A stretch of 63,269 nt of DNA from CALGLS01 sp047626155 (lineage in GTDB: Bacteria; Bacteroidota; Bacteroidia; Chitinophagales; Saprospiraceae): contig JBLHRR010000014.1 of the NCBI GenBank assembly GCA_047626155.1, forward strand, positions 1 through 63,269, given 5' to 3'. Shown one piece after another: positions 15,687-24,623 of the stretch; position 1 is the stretch's first letter; each line of letters opens with the position of its first letter. A program made the translations under genes and the position numbers. The notes below the pieces were generated by a model. It saw nothing but the letters and a program-made list of their open reading frames with translations. It searched no databases and was not told the origin of the DNA.

Positions 15687-18600
15687 CTACAGCCCCATCT
15701 TCACCAACTTCCTCCCCTCCCCGCCATCCACCGAAAGGAAATAAACACCTGCCACCAAATCATCAATCGCAAAACCCTCCCTTGACCATAACAACGCTTT
15801 CACAATCTGCCCCAAATGGTTTGAAATCTGTATGGTACTCCCTTCCAAATCAGCACCTTCCACATAGAATCGGTCTGAGGTTGGATTAGGAAAAATATGA
15901 ATTGGCCTAATCGATTCAAATAAAAGAGCTGCCATATTGGAATAGGAAAAGGTGCCATCAAAATCGATTTGTTGGATGCGGTAATAATTAATTCCGTCAT
16001 TTGGTTCTTGATGAATAAATTCAAAATGCTTGACACTTTCATTATCCCCATCTCCTCTTAATTTCCCTATTTTATTAAAGTCTTTTCCGTTAATGCTGTG
16101 TTCGATTATAAACTTGTCATTATTAATTTGTTGAGCAACGGCCCAGGTTAGTAGCGCACTAGTATTTTCTTTTTTAGCGCTCAGCGGTGTGATCCAATCT
16201 ACTGGAAGAACGGATCCGCAGGCATCTTCTACTTCTGCTCGGGAGTTGCAATCTACAGCATTCATGGCAATTGTAGCAGCATTGGCGGGGACATCCAAAT
16301 AGTCGCATATTGACTGGAAAGCACAAGTACTTAATTCAGGATTATTTTCTATCCCTAGATAATTGATCGTGCTTATATCTACGTTTTCCAATGCTAATAT
16401 ATCATCCAGTACAAGGTTATCTGTAAGGTCTAAATACAAGCTAATAGATAGCAGGTTGTTCAAACCATTAAGGTTCAATAGTAGATCATTCTCTTCAATA
16501 TTAAGTCCTCCCTCAATCGTCTGTAAGCTAACCAATCCATTTAGATTCGCCAGGTTTGGGTTATCACGAATGCTTAAAACCCAACCTATTGTCTCCAGGC
16601 TAAACAGACCATCTATATTAGTCAAATCGTCGTTAAAAGTAATATGAAGTCCGAAACCAGTTGTCTTAAGTTTACCCAGGCCATTCACGTTTTTAAGGTT
16701 GTTGTTTTCATTAATGTAAACGGCCTCCCCAACCGTTTCTAGGTTATCCAAACCATTGAGATTTAACAAGGCCGAATTGTCTTCAATTTCTAAAATTCCA
16801 CCAACCGAAATAATATTATCTAAACCAATTAAATTATTTAGTACGTCATTAAATTTAATTGACAAATCACCCCCAACTGAAGTAATATTCTGTAGAGCCA
16901 AAATGGAAACCAGGGCATCATTATTTATTATTTTTAAAGACCCGTCCAATTCAGTGACCCCATCCAAACCAGAGATGTCATTAAGGTTTAAATTTTGGAG
17001 TATCTCGATAGCCCAAGCGCTGTTTATATTATCGAGTTCATCAATATTGACCAAACCATTATTGGAACTAATTTCAACTATACCACCCACCGTATTTATA
17101 TTATGAAGCCCCACTAAATTCAAGAGCGAATGATTACCAGATATTTCCAAGTCATTATTCAATTCTCCTATATTACTCAAAGTAGAAATATCATTTAAAA
17201 AAGCATTGTTATATATACTAATTCCCCAGTGTATGGTTTCCAGATTTTGCAGACCATTCAGGTTTGTCAATTGAGGATTGAAACCGATAGATAAAGAACC
17301 ACCAATATTTGTTAGTTGAGAAAGGCTGGAAATATCATTCAAACTGGAGTTACTACTAACGGAAAGATTATGACCAATATCTATAATCCCACTTAGCCCA
17401 TTTAGGTTTTGCAAAACAGGATTGCTATAAATGATTATGCCTTCGCTGGCTTCCGTTACATTTACAAGTGCGGTAATATCAAGCAATGAATTATTTTCGG
17501 AAATAGACAGAAAGGTGCCAATAGCATTGAGATTATGCAATCCAATAAGGTTATCCAGATTTTGATTATTCTTAATGGTGAGCCCACCTTCTATTTCGAG
17601 CAGCTGGGAAAGGCCGTTTAGATTATTAATCTCACCGGCTACTGCCTCCTTAATGATTACGTTGCCTCCTATCAAACCGCAGTCGGGATAGTTCGCTGCA
17701 AAGTTATCAATGGCTGCCTGGCTGCTGAAAGTGATTCCATCAACTAAGCAAGCGTTGCTGCAAGAGGTTTGTACTTCTGCTAAAGTATTGCAGCCGATGC
17801 TGTTGGTGTTTATGGTGGCGGGGTTGCCGGGTATACTTAGGTAATTACAAACGGAGGCAACATTGCAAACGGAGAGCAGGGCGGAACCTTCTAAGGTTAG
17901 TTCACTTATTGTATTGGGATCTATGTTTTCTAAACCAGATAAAGAAGTTAGGACATCGTTATTTATAATTGTGATTTCCCCTCCAGCCAAATTAAACGAG
18001 GTGCAATTGGACAAGGCCTCTAAATTCTGTAATGCCTCATTGTCGAATATATCCAATCCACTCCCTATTGATTCTACATTGTTTAAACCATTCAAATTCA
18101 GTAAATCATTATTGTTGGATATGCTCACCCCTCCACCAATTGAGCTTACATTATCTAGACCAAAAAGTGTTGCCAATTTGGGATTGCTATTAATTGAAAA
18201 ATACCAACCAACCTGCTCCAGACTATTGATTCCGTTTAGGCTCTCTAAATTTTCATTTGCAGCAATTGAAAAAGAACTGCCAATGGTTTGCAAGTTGTGG
18301 AGGCCTTCCAGGTTAATAAGACTTTCATTGCTGTTTATAGCTAAAATAAGCCCCACGTTCGACAAATTTTCAAGCCCGTTTAGATTTACCAATTGAGGGT
18401 TCAACTTTATAACAAAGCATTCTCCAATAGACAATATATTCTGGAGACCTTGAATCGAGATTAGTGAGTTATTATTAGAAATTGTTAGATCTCCAGCAAT
18501 TCCAAAAATGTTGCTGAGGCCCTCTAGATCTATAAGAGATGTATTCGTTTCTATAATCAGAGAGTTGCCAATTGAGAATAGATTGGCTAACCCATCTATA

Positions 18601-19007
18601 TTTTCCAAAGCCATATTATTTTCTATTAGCAATGCCCCCGTTCCAATCGTATTCAAACTATTGAAGTGACCAATATTTAATAACGCATCATTATTGAATA
18701 GGCTCAGGCTGTCACCAACAAATTGGATGTTTTGCAAACCGTTCAGTTCTACAAGAGCAGTGTTATTTTTAATAAATAAATCACCAAAAATAGATTGCAA
18801 CTGTAGCAGCCCAGAAAGATCTGTAATGTTTCCTGCTACACTTTCTTCAATAACTACAAAGCCATCAATAGTAGTACAACCCGGATAGTCCGCCGCAAAA
18901 TTATCAATGGCTGCCTGAGTGGTAAAGGTGATTCCGCCTGGCAAACAATTTTGCGCAAAGCCAGATACAGCAAAAATAAAACAGCCGAAAAATAAAATCC
19001 ATTTCAT
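15687..19007 (-). CDS. Giant leucine-rich-repeat (receptor L-like) T9SS cargo
   Basis: Secreted 1106-aa repeat protein. The signal peptide MKWILFFGCFIFAVSGFAQN marks the true start at 19007. The body is a long array of about 24-residue repeats (GLDNL..VG..L.I..N..L.NLNGL) like the L-domain/leucine-rich solenoid of surface proteins. Two halves start with nearly the same cap (GITFTTQAAIDNFAADYPGC and GITFSSQAAIDNFAANYPDC), so it arose by internal duplication. The C-terminus carries an FN3-like linker and a type A T9SS sorting domain (IHIFPNPTSDRFYVEG to GVYFLSVDGG). It is expected at the cell surface, probably in binding or adhesion. A duplicated in-frame ATG 120 bp upstream (19127) would add 40 non-signal residues and is probably an insertion artefact. 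Confidence 0.85.
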   Translation of the reverse strand: MKWILFFGCFIFAVSGFAQNCLPGGITFTTQAAIDNFAADYPGCTTIDGFVVIEESVAGNITDLSGLLQLQSIFGDLFIKNNTALVELNGLQNIQFVGDSLSLFNNDALLNIGHFNSLNTIGTGALLIENNMALENIDGLANLFSIGNSLIIETNTSLIDLEGLSNIFGIAGDLTISNNNSLISIQGLQNILSIGECFVIKLNPQLVNLNGLENLSNVGLILAINSNESLINLEGLHNLQTIGSSFSIAANENLESLNGINSLEQVGWYFSINSNPKLATLFGLDNVSSIGGGVSISNNNDLLNLNGLNNVESIGSGLDIFDNEALQNLEALSNCTSFNLAGGEITIINNDVLTSLSGLENIDPNTISELTLEGSALLSVCNVASVCNYLSIPGNPATINTNSIGCNTLAEVQTSCSNACLVDGITFSSQAAIDNFAANYPDCGLIGGNVIIKEAVAGEINNLNGLSQLLEIEGGLTIKNNQNLDNLIGLHNLNAIGTFLSISENNSLLDITALVNVTEASEGIIIYSNPVLQNLNGLSGIIDIGHNLSVSSNSSLNDISSLSQLTNIGGSLSIGFNPQLTNLNGLQNLETIHWGISIYNNAFLNDISTLSNIGELNNDLEISGNHSLLNLVGLHNINTVGGIVEISSNNGLVNIDELDNINSAWAIEILQNLNLNDISGLDGVTELDGSLKIINNDALVSILALQNITSVGGDLSIKFNDVLNNLIGLDNIISVGGILEIEDNSALLNLNGLDNLETVGEAVYINENNNLKNVNGLGKLKTTGFGLHITFNDDLTNIDGLFSLETIGWVLSIRDNPNLANLNGLVSLQTIEGGLNIEENDLLLNLNGLNNLLSISLYLDLTDNLVLDDILALENVDISTINYLGIENNPELSTCAFQSICDYLDVPANAATIAMNAVDCNSRAEVEDACGSVLPVDWITPLSAKKENTSALLTWAVAQQINNDKFIIEHSINGKDFNKIGKLRGDGDNESVKHFEFIHQEPNDGINYYRIQQIDFDGTFSYSNMAALLFESIRPIHIFPNPTSDRFYVEGADLEGSTIQISNHLGQIVKALLWSREGFAIDDLVAGVYFLSVDGGEGRKLVKMGL

Positions 19008-19133
19008 AGTAGCTATATACTTTTTGCCAGCGCAGCCCCCGGCCCCTTTAGGGGAGACCCTGCGCGCAGAGGTATTGATTGATTGATTTTGCTTTTGAAA
19101 AGCGCATGGTATCTTGATCCATTTCATAGTAGC
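18997..19133. repeat. 17-bp duplicated start region flanking a 103-bp insert
   Basis: ATCCATTTCATAGTAGC occurs at 18997-19013, where it contains the start codon of the leucine-rich-repeat gene in reverse, and exactly again at 19117-19133. The 103 bp between them hold a GC-rich palindromic block (GCGCAGCCCCCGGCCCCT, then AGGGGAG) that also occurs in inverse orientation near 24069-24110. This looks like an inserted interspersed repeat with a long target duplication. Confidence 0.7.
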
Positions 19134-19151
19134 GTCTTTGTTAGAATTAAA

Positions 19152-19186
19152 ATTAGGATTAGGATTAGGATTAGGATTAGGATTAG
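19152..19186. repeat. ATTAGG hexanucleotide microsatellite (5.8 units)
   Basis: Five full ATTAGG units and a partial sixth (ATTAG) in tandem, about 145 bp upstream of the leucine-rich-repeat gene's likely start. Copy number in such tracts changes by slippage; here it would alter promoter spacing rather than reading frame. Confidence 0.8.
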
Positions 19187-19338
19187 TTTTTTGAAATTAC
19201 TTCTCAAATGTAAAGTCAATTCCTCCTTTTAAAAATAGCCGCCGAGCCTTTGAACCCACCGGATGAGTAGTTGGTCACTCCGAATGAGCCATTTGTAAAA
19301 GTTATTTTTCTGATAAAGTCCAGCTAAAAATGCGCGTT

Positions 19339-19374
19339 TTGCAAACTGCTCAATCTAACTTGCAAACCACTCAA
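19339..19374 (+). promoter_or_regulatory. Direct-repeat operator for the LytTR regulator
   Basis: TTGCAAACTGCTCAA (19339-19353) and TTGCAAACCACTCAA (19360-19374) are 13/15 identical with a 21-bp period, that is two helical turns. This is the geometry of LytTR-family binding sites, which are paired direct repeats. They end 83 bp before the response-regulator ATG, fitting autoregulation. Confidence 0.55.
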
Positions 19375-19378
19375 CCAA

Positions 19379-19410
19379 AATAACCAATGACAAAATATTG
19401 TCTGGTTATT
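19379..19410 (+). promoter_or_regulatory. Hairpin in the LytTR gene leader
   Basis: AATAACCA (19379-19386) pairs with TGGTTATT (19403-19410) and inner GACAA (19389-19393) with TTGTC (19398-19402) around a four-base loop. It lies just downstream of the direct repeats and 47 nt before the start codon; it could be an operator half or an RNA structure in the leader. Confidence 0.4.
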
Positions 19411-19457
19411 TTACAAAAAGAAGTATATTGGGGAATAGAAAACGCTTATAAAACCAT

Positions 19458-20201
19458 ATGCTAAAATCCATCATCATAGACGACGAAAAAAACTGTCGCA
19501 GCCTTTTAAAATGGGCCATCGGTCAGAGTTGTCCCAACGTAGAAATAATAACAGAGTGTAGCTCAGGAACAGAAGGTATGGCAGCTATACAAAGCCACCA
19601 ACCCGATCTCGTTTTTCTGGATATTGAAATGCGAGATATGACTGGTTTTGACATGCTCGAAAAATTAGGGAAGATAGATTGTGCTATTATTTTCACTACG
19701 GCCTATGACCAGTTTGCCATCAATGCTTTTAAGGTCAATGCTGTGGATTATTTGTTAAAACCGATTGATGAAAATGAATTAAAAAAAGCGGTTGAAAAGG
19801 TTAGTCGCCGACAAGAGAGTCCTGTATCGCAGGATCAGATGGAGTTTTTATTAAGCCAATTAAAAAAGAGTATGGATGGGCATGACACCAATATTGCCCT
19901 ACCTTCTTCCGCTGGTCTGGAGTTTATAGAAGTGGATAAAATCATCTATTGCCAATCCGATAGTAACTATACCAACATCCATCAACAAGGTGCAAAAACG
20001 ATGGTAGTCTCTAAAACGCTTAAAGATGTAGAAGCACTGTTACCTACCTCGATCTTCTTCAGGGTTCATCATTCTTATACTGTTAATTTAAAACATATTA
20101 AGAGGTATTTAAAGGCTGACGGTGGTTACTTGGTAATGAGTAATGGAGACAAGGTAAAAGTATCGCGGAGTAAGAAAGATTTGTTGATGGAGTTGCTGTG
20201 A
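19458..20201 (+). CDS. LytTR-family response regulator
   Basis: 247-aa two-component regulator. The N-terminal receiver (about 1-120) has acidic-pocket residues Asp8/Asp9, phospho-acceptor Asp55 (LVFLDIEM), the Thr of IIFTTAYD and the Lys of LLKPID. The C-terminal LytTR DNA-binding domain (about 150-247) shows the typical YCQSDSNYTNIH, LKDVEALLP, FFRVHHSYTVNLKHI and VSRSKKDLL segments. It is paired with the propeller histidine kinase 205 nt downstream on the same strand. Probable target sites are the 21-bp-spaced direct repeats in its own upstream region. Confidence 0.92.
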   Translation: MLKSIIIDDEKNCRSLLKWAIGQSCPNVEIITECSSGTEGMAAIQSHQPDLVFLDIEMRDMTGFDMLEKLGKIDCAIIFTTAYDQFAINAFKVNAVDYLLKPIDENELKKAVEKVSRRQESPVSQDQMEFLLSQLKKSMDGHDTNIALPSSAGLEFIEVDKIIYCQSDSNYTNIHQQGAKTMVVSKTLKDVEALLPTSIFFRVHHSYTVNLKHIKRYLKADGGYLVMSNGDKVKVSRSKKDLLMELL

Positions 20202-20406
20202 ATTTAGGTTCAGCTGGCTCTCCGGCCTCTGCATGATTATTAATTTATGATTGGTACGTTTCTACCGAAGAAGAACCTTGTTCCCTGCTTTAGTGTATTT
20301 TCTCACGCGGAGAGCGCAGAGGCCGCAGAGCGAACGTGCTTTTAAACTGTGACTTATTTTTTTTCAGAAAAAATACTATATTAAATCAATCGTAATTTAT
20401 TTCTTA

Positions 20407-23400
20407 ATGAATAGAAAGTCAATAACGACCTACTCCTTCCATCAGCCGTTGGCATTTTGCTGGCAGACTGGCAGAGCAACTATTGCCTTTTTTATTTTCA
20501 TTTTCTTCTTCTTTTCTCCCACGCTTTCCTTCGCACAAGATTATATAAACCTCCACTCCTTTGAAAAGCTAAATAGCTATCCAAGTACTAATTTTCACGA
20601 CATTGCTCAAGACGACTATGGGTATATTTGGCTGGCCAGCAAAAATGGTTTATTCAAATTTGATGGATCAAAATTTGAAACGGCCAACAGTCCGATTGGT
20701 GATGGCCGCAACTTGCCCACAGAAGCATTTTATAATGTCTATAAAGACAGTCGTGGGAATATATGGGGAGGTACTTTTTCGGGCGGACTGTATCGGATTG
20801 ATGTGCATAAAAATAAAGCCTTTCATTATGCCGCTTCTAAAATGCAAAAAAATGCGCTACCCGATAGTCGTATAAAAAAGGTGTTTGAAGATCCGGAAGG
20901 TCGCTTATGGGTGGGTTGCCACAAAGAAGGTTTTTGCCGGTATCGTCCTGAGACAGATGATTTTTTTTGCTACAAACCTTCTACCCTGCTTCAGCAACAA
21001 AGTGCCGAACGTTTTTTGGATGATGTGCTGAGTTTTCATTATCAAGATGATGCCCTTTGGATTGGAACGTTGGAGGGTTTACTTCGTTTTGATCCAGCTA
21101 CAGAAAAGCTGGAGCATATTGACTTTGTAAATAATCTTCAAAACCCAGAAGCCATCCAAGTAGCTTTTAATGGGGTAAAAGATATCGTAAAATTAAATGA
21201 GCAAGAGATTCTTTTTCATGCCTATGGTGAAGCTGAAGTTCTTTTTGTTTATCATATTTTAAATAAAGAAACGAGAGTTATTCCACTAAAACCAAATTCG
21301 AATAAAATAGGACAAGCCCGTTCTATTTTCAAAAATGGCAAGGATGTATATTATATCGCCAATAATAAAATAGCTCAGATAAATACAAACAACTGGACCG
21401 TCAACTGGCAATACAATACCTCTGCTTTCGCGAACATCGCTTTTAATATCAGTCGTTTTTTCAGGGACAACGGTGGGCGAATCTGGGCTTTCAGTAAAAA
21501 TAAATTGTACTTATTGAATACCCCTTCATTTGAAAAAACGTCTATTGGTTTGTCTGGAGACAGCGAATCTATTTTTGAATTAAATGAAAATGAATTGTTA
21601 TTTTTAGAGGCGGAGGAAAAAAATATTGGAATATATAATCGGGAGAAAAAGACAAGGGACATTTTCAAATACGACTTGAGCGGCCTAGCCAAAAACAATA
21701 GCCGAATTAAAAAGTTATTTAGTGGAACAGATGGGGCGATCTATGGTCATTCTGATGGCAATATTTACCGCTTGAACAATGACTACAAAAACTTTAAAAT
21801 GGTTTGGGAATACCCCGACTATTTTAACCGAAATTCTTCCGAATCAATTATGAGTGGTTTTCTTGACCGACAAGGAAACTATTGGCTGGGCACCAAGAAT
21901 AGTGGCATTTTAAAAGTTGATCTTAAACAGAAAACAACCCTCACCTTTAAAAACGAACCTGAAAAAGGCATCGAGCCTATCGTTTACAATGGCTACCCTA
22001 AAGGCTTTTTCCAGGACGACAACAATAACGTTTGGTATGGTACCGATGTAGGTTTTGGCTACTTTAGTTTTGAACAAAACAAATTTATCAATTTCCCTTT
22101 CAGCGCTTACAGTACTGACGATTCCGCTTTCCCGATGAAGGCAATTTCCACCATAAAAAAAGATCAACATAACAGGATGTGGTTGGCAGAGCAACATCAC
22201 GGTCTCGCCTATTTTAATGCTGATGAAAAAAATCCGAAACTAAAAATCCTCAGTCAGGCCGATGGACTTTGGGACGACCATATCCAACATATGGCCATTG
22301 ATAAAAACGGCGATATTTGGGTCTCGCACTGGAAAGGAATCTCCCGTATTCGGGCAAAGAATTTAGCCGTTGAAAACTTTGGCTTTGAATCTGGGTTTAC
22401 ATTTAATGCCAATTTTATTCCTTTTTCTGACGGCAGTCTGGGCATTTTACAATTAGGCCATTTACAAAAAGTATGGCCTGATAAAATAAAGAAAATAGAA
22501 ACTTCACCGACGGTTGCCATCAAAAATTTTAAAGTATTTGACCATTCACTCGAGATGGAAAAAAACTGGAATGAAATAGATTTGGTCGAATTGTCTTATC
22601 AACAAAATTTCTTCTCCATTTATTTCGATGCTATTAATTTTAGCAATAACGACATGCAGGAAATCCAATACCAACTGGAAGGTCTACAGGACGAATGGAT
22701 TAACACAAGCGGTCGCGATTATGTAAGTTTTGCCAATATGGAAGGAGGCGATTATCAATTCAAACTTAGAGCAAAATCAAAAGGACAGCAGTGGACAAGT
22801 CCCAAAATATTACACCTGCATATTTCTACACCCTATTGGAAATCCGATTGGTTTTATGCCCTATTGACTTTACTGATCGGCGGGCTCATTTTCGCTGCAC
22901 ATACTTACCGAATCAAAAAAATAGAAGAGAAGGAGATGTTGAAAAGTCAGTTTAAAACAGAACTGGCCGAAGTGGAAATGACGGCTTTACGTGCTCAAAT
23001 GAATCCTCACTTTTTATTTAATTGCTTAAATTCTATCAAATTATTCATTGTTGAAAAAGATACCCAATCGGCTGCGGACTACCTCACGAAATTTTCTAAA
23101 CTCATCCGACTCATTTTGCAGAATTCAAAAAATAAAATGATTCGTTTATCTGATGAGCTGGAGGCACTAGAGCTATATATCGAATTGGAAAAAATGCGTT
23201 TCGATGACCAGTTTGAATATGAAATAAACATTGCCGACGGTCTGGATATTGACCTCCTAAAAATCCCTCCATTACTCATACAACCCTATGTTGAGAATGC
23301 AATCTGGCATGGACTTGTGGATCAGAATCGAAAAAACATACTGCGCATTTCTTTAAACAAACACCAAGGCAGTTTGCGCTGTATTGTTGAAGATAACGGT

Positions 23401-23607
23401 ATCGGCAGAGCGGCAGCTGAAAAAAGAAAGTCGAATCGCAATACCTATAAACGATCCATGGGTACCAGCATTACGAAAAGTAGAATTGAGCTGACCCGCG
23501 AATTGTATCAAATCGAAACCAGTATAGATTTCATAGATTTGTTCGATAAAGATGGAGAAGCTTCGGGGACAAGAGTTGTACTTTCTATTCCCTTATTGAC
23601 AAGCTAG
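20407..23607 (+). CDS. Reg_prop/Y_Y_Y sensor histidine kinase (LytS-type)
   Basis: 1066-aa membrane sensor. After a signal or anchor segment (about residues 30-45) comes a periplasmic two-component-regulator propeller (about 55-690, motifs such as DDYGYIWLASKNGLFKFDG and DSRGNIWGGT), a Y_Y_Y domain (about 715-805) and one TM helix (about 815-835). The cytoplasmic part has a LytS-type His_kinase domain with phospho-acceptor His868 (MNPHFLFNCLNSIK), and a HATPase with the N-box PPLLIQPYVENAIWHG and a G1 box VEDNGIG. These kinases pair with LytTR regulators, as here. The ligand is unknown; no polysaccharide-utilisation genes are adjacent. Confidence 0.9.
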   Translation: MNRKSITTYSFHQPLAFCWQTGRATIAFFIFIFFFFSPTLSFAQDYINLHSFEKLNSYPSTNFHDIAQDDYGYIWLASKNGLFKFDGSKFETANSPIGDGRNLPTEAFYNVYKDSRGNIWGGTFSGGLYRIDVHKNKAFHYAASKMQKNALPDSRIKKVFEDPEGRLWVGCHKEGFCRYRPETDDFFCYKPSTLLQQQSAERFLDDVLSFHYQDDALWIGTLEGLLRFDPATEKLEHIDFVNNLQNPEAIQVAFNGVKDIVKLNEQEILFHAYGEAEVLFVYHILNKETRVIPLKPNSNKIGQARSIFKNGKDVYYIANNKIAQINTNNWTVNWQYNTSAFANIAFNISRFFRDNGGRIWAFSKNKLYLLNTPSFEKTSIGLSGDSESIFELNENELLFLEAEEKNIGIYNREKKTRDIFKYDLSGLAKNNSRIKKLFSGTDGAIYGHSDGNIYRLNNDYKNFKMVWEYPDYFNRNSSESIMSGFLDRQGNYWLGTKNSGILKVDLKQKTTLTFKNEPEKGIEPIVYNGYPKGFFQDDNNNVWYGTDVGFGYFSFEQNKFINFPFSAYSTDDSAFPMKAISTIKKDQHNRMWLAEQHHGLAYFNADEKNPKLKILSQADGLWDDHIQHMAIDKNGDIWVSHWKGISRIRAKNLAVENFGFESGFTFNANFIPFSDGSLGILQLGHLQKVWPDKIKKIETSPTVAIKNFKVFDHSLEMEKNWNEIDLVELSYQQNFFSIYFDAINFSNNDMQEIQYQLEGLQDEWINTSGRDYVSFANMEGGDYQFKLRAKSKGQQWTSPKILHLHISTPYWKSDWFYALLTLLIGGLIFAAHTYRIKKIEEKEMLKSQFKTELAEVEMTALRAQMNPHFLFNCLNSIKLFIVEKDTQSAADYLTKFSKLIRLILQNSKNKMIRLSDELEALELYIELEKMRFDDQFEYEINIADGLDIDLLKIPPLLIQPYVENAIWHGLVDQNRKNILRISLNKHQGSLRCIVEDNGIGRAAAEKRKSNRNTYKRSMGTSITKSRIELTRELYQIETSIDFIDLFDKDGEASGTRVVLSIPLLTS

Positions 23608-23664
23608 TCTCTCTCTCCTATCAACTATAAATAGCTTTTTCTTGTTATCTTTACACTAGTATCA

Positions 23665-23784
23665 ATGGCCAGCAGAGAGGTAGATATCAGTCCTGAAGTA
23701 TACTGGAAATCATGGTCTGATTTTATTATTCATCGAATTCATGAACGGGTTTTAAATCATATAAAGGAAGAGTCGGAGCGTTAA
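23665..23784 (+). CDS. Possible 39-aa small protein
   Basis: Open frame of 39 codons beginning ATGGCCAGCAGAGAGGTAG and encoding a protein that starts MASREVDISPEVYWKSWSDF and ends in charged IKEESER. A near-consensus -7 element (TATCTTTAC) and a T-rich block lie just upstream. Composition (Trp twice, balanced charge, amphipathic C-terminal helix) looks protein-like, but I recognise no family and the call rests on composition and leader only. Confidence 0.4.
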   Translation: MASREVDISPEVYWKSWSDFIIHRIHERVLNHIKEESER

Positions 23785-23800
23785 ATAGAATAATATCGTT

Positions 23801-24170
23801 TACCTTTGCAGTGGAGCTAGATTTCTCGACTCGTCCGTACCTCGCTCGCTCGGAATGACAGGGTAAGGGTCTTCCTTTTTTCCACTCACTCCTACGTTCC
23901 ATTCGAAAATCTCAGTATAATCTGCTGGGAAACCTGTCCTGAGCTTGTCGAATGGATAGCAGGATAAACGTTTCAAATTGACCTAATGATCATCTCAAAA
24001 CAAAACCCTTTGGGATAGAGAATGATTAAGTTTCCCGACAAAGCTTAATGGGTCTACGAAGCGGGCGGATGCTCCCCTTCAGGGGCTGGGGGCAGCGCAG
24101 GCAAGCCGAAACAACAGCTCCATTCTGACTTTACCATACCGACAACTAAAATAAAACAATACAAATACAA
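23801..24170. repeat. Interspersed-repeat cluster with a consensus -7 element
   Basis: A perfect -7 element TACCTTTG-C (23801-23808, plus strand) is followed directly by fragments of three interspersed elements: TAGATTTCTCGACTCG with CGGAATGACA (23818-23861), CCTGTCCTGAGCTTGTCGAA (23933-23952), and a CCCCTTCAGGGGCTGGGGG block (24075-24100) related in inverse orientation to the insert at 19014-19116. No gene is visible between 23785 and 24178. Confidence 0.55.
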
Positions 24171-24178
24171 TTTAATTC

Positions 24179-24596
24179 ATGGACCACCTACTCGACCGAA
24201 TAAAGAAAATCGAAGCATTAATAGCTGGCGCAAGTACCGATGGAGAAAAGAATGCAGCAGAATCAGCAAAAGAGAGAATTTTAAAAAAGTATCCTGTATT
24301 AGAAATACATAAGAACCCTTAAGGAATATCGCCTTGCGACAAACAGTCAATGGAATAAAAAATTGTTAATAGCAATTTGTAGAAAATATGGCGTAAAACC
24401 ATATAGATACCATCGACAAAAACATACGACCGTAATGGTTAATATCAATGTAGGCTTCTTAAAAAATGTCCTATGGAAGGAGTATGAGGAATACTCAAAG
24501 GTATTAAATAAACTTGTTGAGGAAATTACCGATGATTTAATTGGTAAAATTCACAAGCACGAGGATGAAGATTTAATCCATGGAAATTTAAAGTAA
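24179..24596 (+). pseudogene. DUF2786-like gene split by a +1 frameshift
   Basis: Frame 1 starts at 24179 (MDHLLDRIKKIEALIAGAST, then AAESAKERILKKYPVLEIHK) and stops at TAA after AACCCT. One nt later, another frame continues without a break (KEYRLATNSQWNKKLLIAIC, then RKYGVKPYRYHRQKHTTVMV) to 24596. Together they make a protein of about 137 aa resembling DUF2786-type proteins of Bacteroidota (N-terminal helix pair, then a mixed alpha/beta domain). The junction is AAC CCT TAA G. A mutation or a sequencing error in CCCTTAA is simplest; programmed +1 shifting at a stop codon is possible but unproven. Function unknown. Confidence 0.65.
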
Positions 24597-24623
24597 ATGG
24601 ATTCGCAAAGTCCACAGAATTTC

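Noticed and set aside
16363..18396. Several plus-strand open frames opposite the leucine-rich-repeat gene
   Set aside because: They are antisense shadows produced by the strongly periodic repeat codons and resemble no protein family.
15687..19007. Possible CRISPR-like periodicity
   Set aside because: The period is protein-coding (about 72 bp leucine-rich repeats), the units diverge and there are no unique spacers.
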